A stretch of 8,217 nt of DNA, from positions 1-8,217 of the forward strand of contig DYRB01000113.1 of assembly GCA_020718945.1 (NCBI GenBank). Reading direction: 5' to 3'. The notes under the pieces were generated by a model. The model ran no database searches. It was not told where the DNA came from and saw only the letters and a program-made list of their open reading frames with translations. Source of the stretch: Lamprocystis purpurea. GTDB lineage: Bacteria > Pseudomonadota > Gammaproteobacteria > Chromatiales > Chromatiaceae. This document shows positions 6,356-8,217 of the stretch, in pieces; position 1 is the first letter of the stretch, and the number at the start of each line of letters is the position of its first letter. The position numbers and the translations under genes were made by a program.

Positions 6356-6383
6356 ATTCTACACCGGCGACGGTCCCTGTCCG
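6356..6383 (-). promoter_or_regulatory. Candidate sigma-70 promoter for the GT2-GtrA gene
   Basis: On the minus strand CGGACA (6383-6378) is followed after 16 bp by TAGAAT (6361-6356), five of six consensus bases in the -10. Transcription would begin near 6349, about 73 nt before the ATG. The -35 lies about 10 bp from the left direct repeat of the MITE-like element. This is a motif match only. A second TAGAAT on the plus strand at 6317-6322 lacks a usable -35. Confidence 0.35.
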
Positions 6384-6392
6384 GCGCCCCCA

Positions 6393-6584
6393 TCCGCCAA
6401 CTGGCAGTTCCAAATTTGCTGGCTGGACCGGTGCCCGTGGGAGCGGCGCCTCGCCGCGACCGAGTAGTTTGGTGGCCCCCGGGCTCGCTGCGCTTCGCCC
6501 GGTCGCGCCGAGGCGGCGCTCCCACGGTGCTTCTGGCCGCGATGTTGAACGATGGGCTCAAATTTGGAATTGCTGTCCGCCAAC
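6393..6584. mobile_element. MITE-like nested inverted-repeat element with 9-bp direct repeats
   Basis: TCCGCCAAC occurs at 6393-6401 and again at 6576-6584, as a target-site duplication would. Between them (6402-6575, 174 bp) the ends are imperfect inverted repeats: GCAGTTCCAAATTTG (6404-6418) is the reverse complement of 6559-6573 at 14 of 15 positions. A REP-type inverted repeat is nested inside. No transposase frame is present, so it would be non-autonomous. It occupies half of the divergent intergenic region (6277-6645); the rest holds the putative promoter and leader sequences. Similarity beyond the direct repeat (TGGC after both copies) leaves open a local duplication instead of transposition. 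Confidence 0.6.
6437..6525. repeat. REP-like inverted repeat with GTGGGAGCGGCG-type arms
   Basis: Arms 6437-6462 and 6500-6525 are reverse complements at 24 of 26 positions, around a 37-bp spacer. Each arm starts GTGGGAGCG and is itself a small hairpin with loop CCT (stem GCGGCG/CGCCGC on the left, GCGCCG/CGGCGC on the right). This resembles the GTGGGAGCGGC...GCCGCGA class of REP/BIME elements in Pseudomonas and other gammaproteobacteria, usually ascribed to RAYT transposases. No RAYT gene is in the window. Confidence 0.8.
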
Positions 6585-6645
6585 ACTGGCCGACGCAAGG
6601 CCACTGATCCGCCACCGGCCCAGGACCCGCGAGGAAACCCCGCCC

Positions 6646-8217
6646 ATGCCTGCCCAAGCCCCGGCCCTAAGTCCCACCGGGCGTCTGGCCCTGCTGATCC
6701 TGGCCATCACCCTCTGGCGCCTGGCGCTGGCCTGGCTGCTGCCGGTCACCCAGGACGAGGCCTACTATTTCGACTGGGCCCGCAACCTGGCCTGGGGCTA
6801 CTTCGACCACCCGCCCGGGGTGGCCCTGCTGGGCCTGGGCATCCGGGTCTTCCCGGGTTCTGCCCTGGGCGGACGCCTGGGGACCCTGATAGCGGCGACC
6901 CTGACCCTGATCGTCCTGGCGGCCTTCTATCGCCGCTGCGGCCTCAAGGACGGGCCCCTGAGCCTGGCGGTACTCCTGGCCGCGGCGACCTTCCCGGGGA
7001 TGGGCGGCGGTATCATCGCCACCCCGGACACCGGGCTCGCCCTGGCCTGGGCCCTGGCCCTGCATGAGGCCCTGGCGGCCTTGCAGGGGGACCGCCGCCG
7101 TTGGCTCTCAGCCGGCCTGGCGGTGGGGCTCGGCACAATGGCCAAGTACCCCATGGTCCTCATCGGCCCGGTCTTTCTCTGGGCACTGGTGCGCTCCGAC
7201 CCCAGGGCCCTGCGCGGCCCCTGGCCCTACCTGGGCGGCTTGGTCGCCCTGCTGATCTTCGCCCCCCACCTGTTGTGGAATGCCCAGAACGATTGGGTGA
7301 CCATGCGTTTCCAGTTCGGCCACGGCTTCGCCAGCGAGACCGGGCCCCTGATCGCCCAGGGGCTGCCGGAGGCGGTGCGGGCTGTGACCCCACCAGCGGC
7401 GGATGGGCCCCTGACCGGCTGGGCGCGGATCGGCGGCGTCAGCGCCTACCTCGGCACCCAGGGGGCCCTGTGGGGCCTGCTGCTCATCCCCGCCGTGCTG
7501 GCCCTGGTGCGGCGGCGCTCCGTATCCGGGGTGGAGGGCTGGATCCTGGACCCCAAGGCCAGGCCGTTGCTCTGGGCAGGGGCCCTGTTCCCTCTGGCCT
7601 TCTTCGCCTGGATCGCGAGCCTGGCAGACCCCGAGCCCAACTGGCCAGCCATGTACCTGATGAGTGCCGCGCCCCTGGCCGCCCTGACCCTGGTCCGGGT
7701 CGCCCCCTGGGTGTGGGCCGCGGCCTTGGGCAATGCCCTGCTGGTCGGGCTCTATGCCCTGCACGCGGCCACCGCCACCCTGCCCCTGGGCGACGGCATG
7801 GACCGGGTGCTGCGGGAGACCCACGGCTATCCGGAACTGGCCGGGCGGGCCGCGGCCCTGGACGGCCTGGTCTTCGCCGACGGCTACCAGACCGCGGCCA
7901 TGCTCAACTTCTACCGCCCGGGCCTGGCGGTGACCCAATGGCCCGGGGTCACCCGGCCCTCAGAGTACCTGCGCGGGGTCATAGCAGCGCCGGTCGGCCT
8001 AGACCAGGTGCGTGCCGCCGGGGGCTTCTGGCTGGTGGGACGCAGGTCCGTGCCGGCCAAGATCGAGGGCTTCGTCGCCCAACCCCCCAGGGTGTTGATC
8101 GACTGCAAGGGGTCGCCCCTGGTCGAGGTCGCGACCGACTCGCCCGAGGAGGCAAAACCGCCCTGCCCCCGCCCCCTGCACCGGTGGCAACTGGTGCGCT
8201 ATGTCCCGGCGGGCGGC
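6646..8217 (+). CDS. GT39 / ArnT-like (PMT_2) membrane glycosyltransferase, 3' end off window
   Basis: GT-C fold enzymes of this family transfer a sugar from a polyprenyl-phosphate donor to lipid A, protein or another glycan at the periplasmic face. The frame is open for 524 residues with no stop before the right edge. It has a first membrane segment (about 14-32), then the catalytic-loop motif TQDEAYYFDWARNL (35-48, acidic pair D37-E38) and YFDHPPG (52-58). Many hydrophobic segments follow to about residue 372, including AKYPMVLIGPVFLW, WPYLGGLVALLIFAPHLLWN and the family-typical PEPNWPAMYL (329-338). After the last membrane segment a soluble domain carries FADGYQTAAMLNFYRPG, often seen in bacterial GT39 proteins. 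GAGGA (6631-6635) lies 10 nt before the chosen ATG. The family length of about 500-550 suggests the stop is near. Acceptor and sugar are not determinable. Confidence 0.92.
   Translation, partial: MPAQAPALSPTGRLALLILAITLWRLALAWLLPVTQDEAYYFDWARNLAWGYFDHPPGVALLGLGIRVFPGSALGGRLGTLIAATLTLIVLAAFYRRCGLKDGPLSLAVLLAAATFPGMGGGIIATPDTGLALAWALALHEALAALQGDRRRWLSAGLAVGLGTMAKYPMVLIGPVFLWALVRSDPRALRGPWPYLGGLVALLIFAPHLLWNAQNDWVTMRFQFGHGFASETGPLIAQGLPEAVRAVTPPAADGPLTGWARIGGVSAYLGTQGALWGLLLIPAVLALVRRRSVSGVEGWILDPKARPLLWAGALFPLAFFAWIASLADPEPNWPAMYLMSAAPLAALTLVRVAPWVWAAALGNALLVGLYALHAATATLPLGDGMDRVLRETHGYPELAGRAAALDGLVFADGYQTAAMLNFYRPGLAVTQWPGVTRPSEYLRGVIAAPVGLDQVRAAGGFWLVGRRSVPAKIEGFVAQPPRVLIDCKGSPLVEVATDSPEEAKPPCPRPLHRWQLVRYVPAGG

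Noticed and set aside
6416..6607. Short frames in the 6277-6645 intergenic region
   Set aside because: They read across the REP-like palindrome and MITE-like element on both strands, with no ribosome-binding site or homology.
7108..7938. 276-codon minus-strand frame opposite the GT39 gene
   Set aside because: Gln/Gly-rich low-complexity translation opposite a clear membrane protein; no domain features.

Overview
The window is a GC-rich, gene-dense bacterial chromosome segment made mostly of conserved housekeeping genes. The gene order dnaX-ybaB-recR, the 4.5S RNA gene just upstream of dnaX, a MinC/MinD cell-division pair, and non-ATG starts (TTG, GTG) point to a gammaproteobacterium. The composition and the kinds of dispersed repeat suggest a Chromatiales-like purple sulfur or related lineage. 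That placement is inference; no marker in the window fixes the genus.

Layout. From 1 to 6276 everything coding is on the minus strand. In transcription order it runs: a GT2 glycosyltransferase fused to a GtrA membrane domain (5155-6276), the small SRP RNA gene ffs (4955-5065), dnaX (3002-4843), ybaB/ebfC (2505-2828), recR (1897-2493), a HinT-like HIT hydrolase (1533-1877), minC (642-1379) and the N-terminal two thirds of minD (1-521, running off the window). At 6646 the strand switches: a GT39/ArnT-like (PMT_2) integral-membrane glycosyltransferase runs rightward and is still open at 8217. The starts of minD, hinT, ybaB and dnaX are all shorter than, or different from, the longest ATG-initiated frame.

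How the genes work together. dnaX, ybaB and recR form the replication/recombination block: clamp-loader subunit, nucleoid-associated protein and RecFOR repair factor. HinT follows recR closely. minC and minD inhibit Z-ring formation away from midcell; minE would be expected just left of the window. The divergent GT2-GtrA and GT39 genes look like a donor/acceptor pair: one makes a polyprenyl-phosphate sugar on the cytoplasmic face, the other uses such a lipid-linked sugar on the periplasmic face.

Non-coding structure. The 369-base divergent intergenic region (6277-6645) holds a probable MITE-like element: a nested inverted repeat (6402-6575) bounded by a 9-bp direct repeat, with REP-type arms inside whose two differences are a compensatory base-pair swap. 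A second inverted repeat, built from a 10-bp periodic unit, lies between dnaX and ybaB (2871-2992). Smaller signals are a 13-mer shared by the minC promoter region and the minC-minD gap, a 13-bp hairpin directly upstream of ffs, and a hairpin between hinT and minC. I found no new defence, CRISPR, toxin or biosynthetic system. The repeat elements are the least ordinary content.
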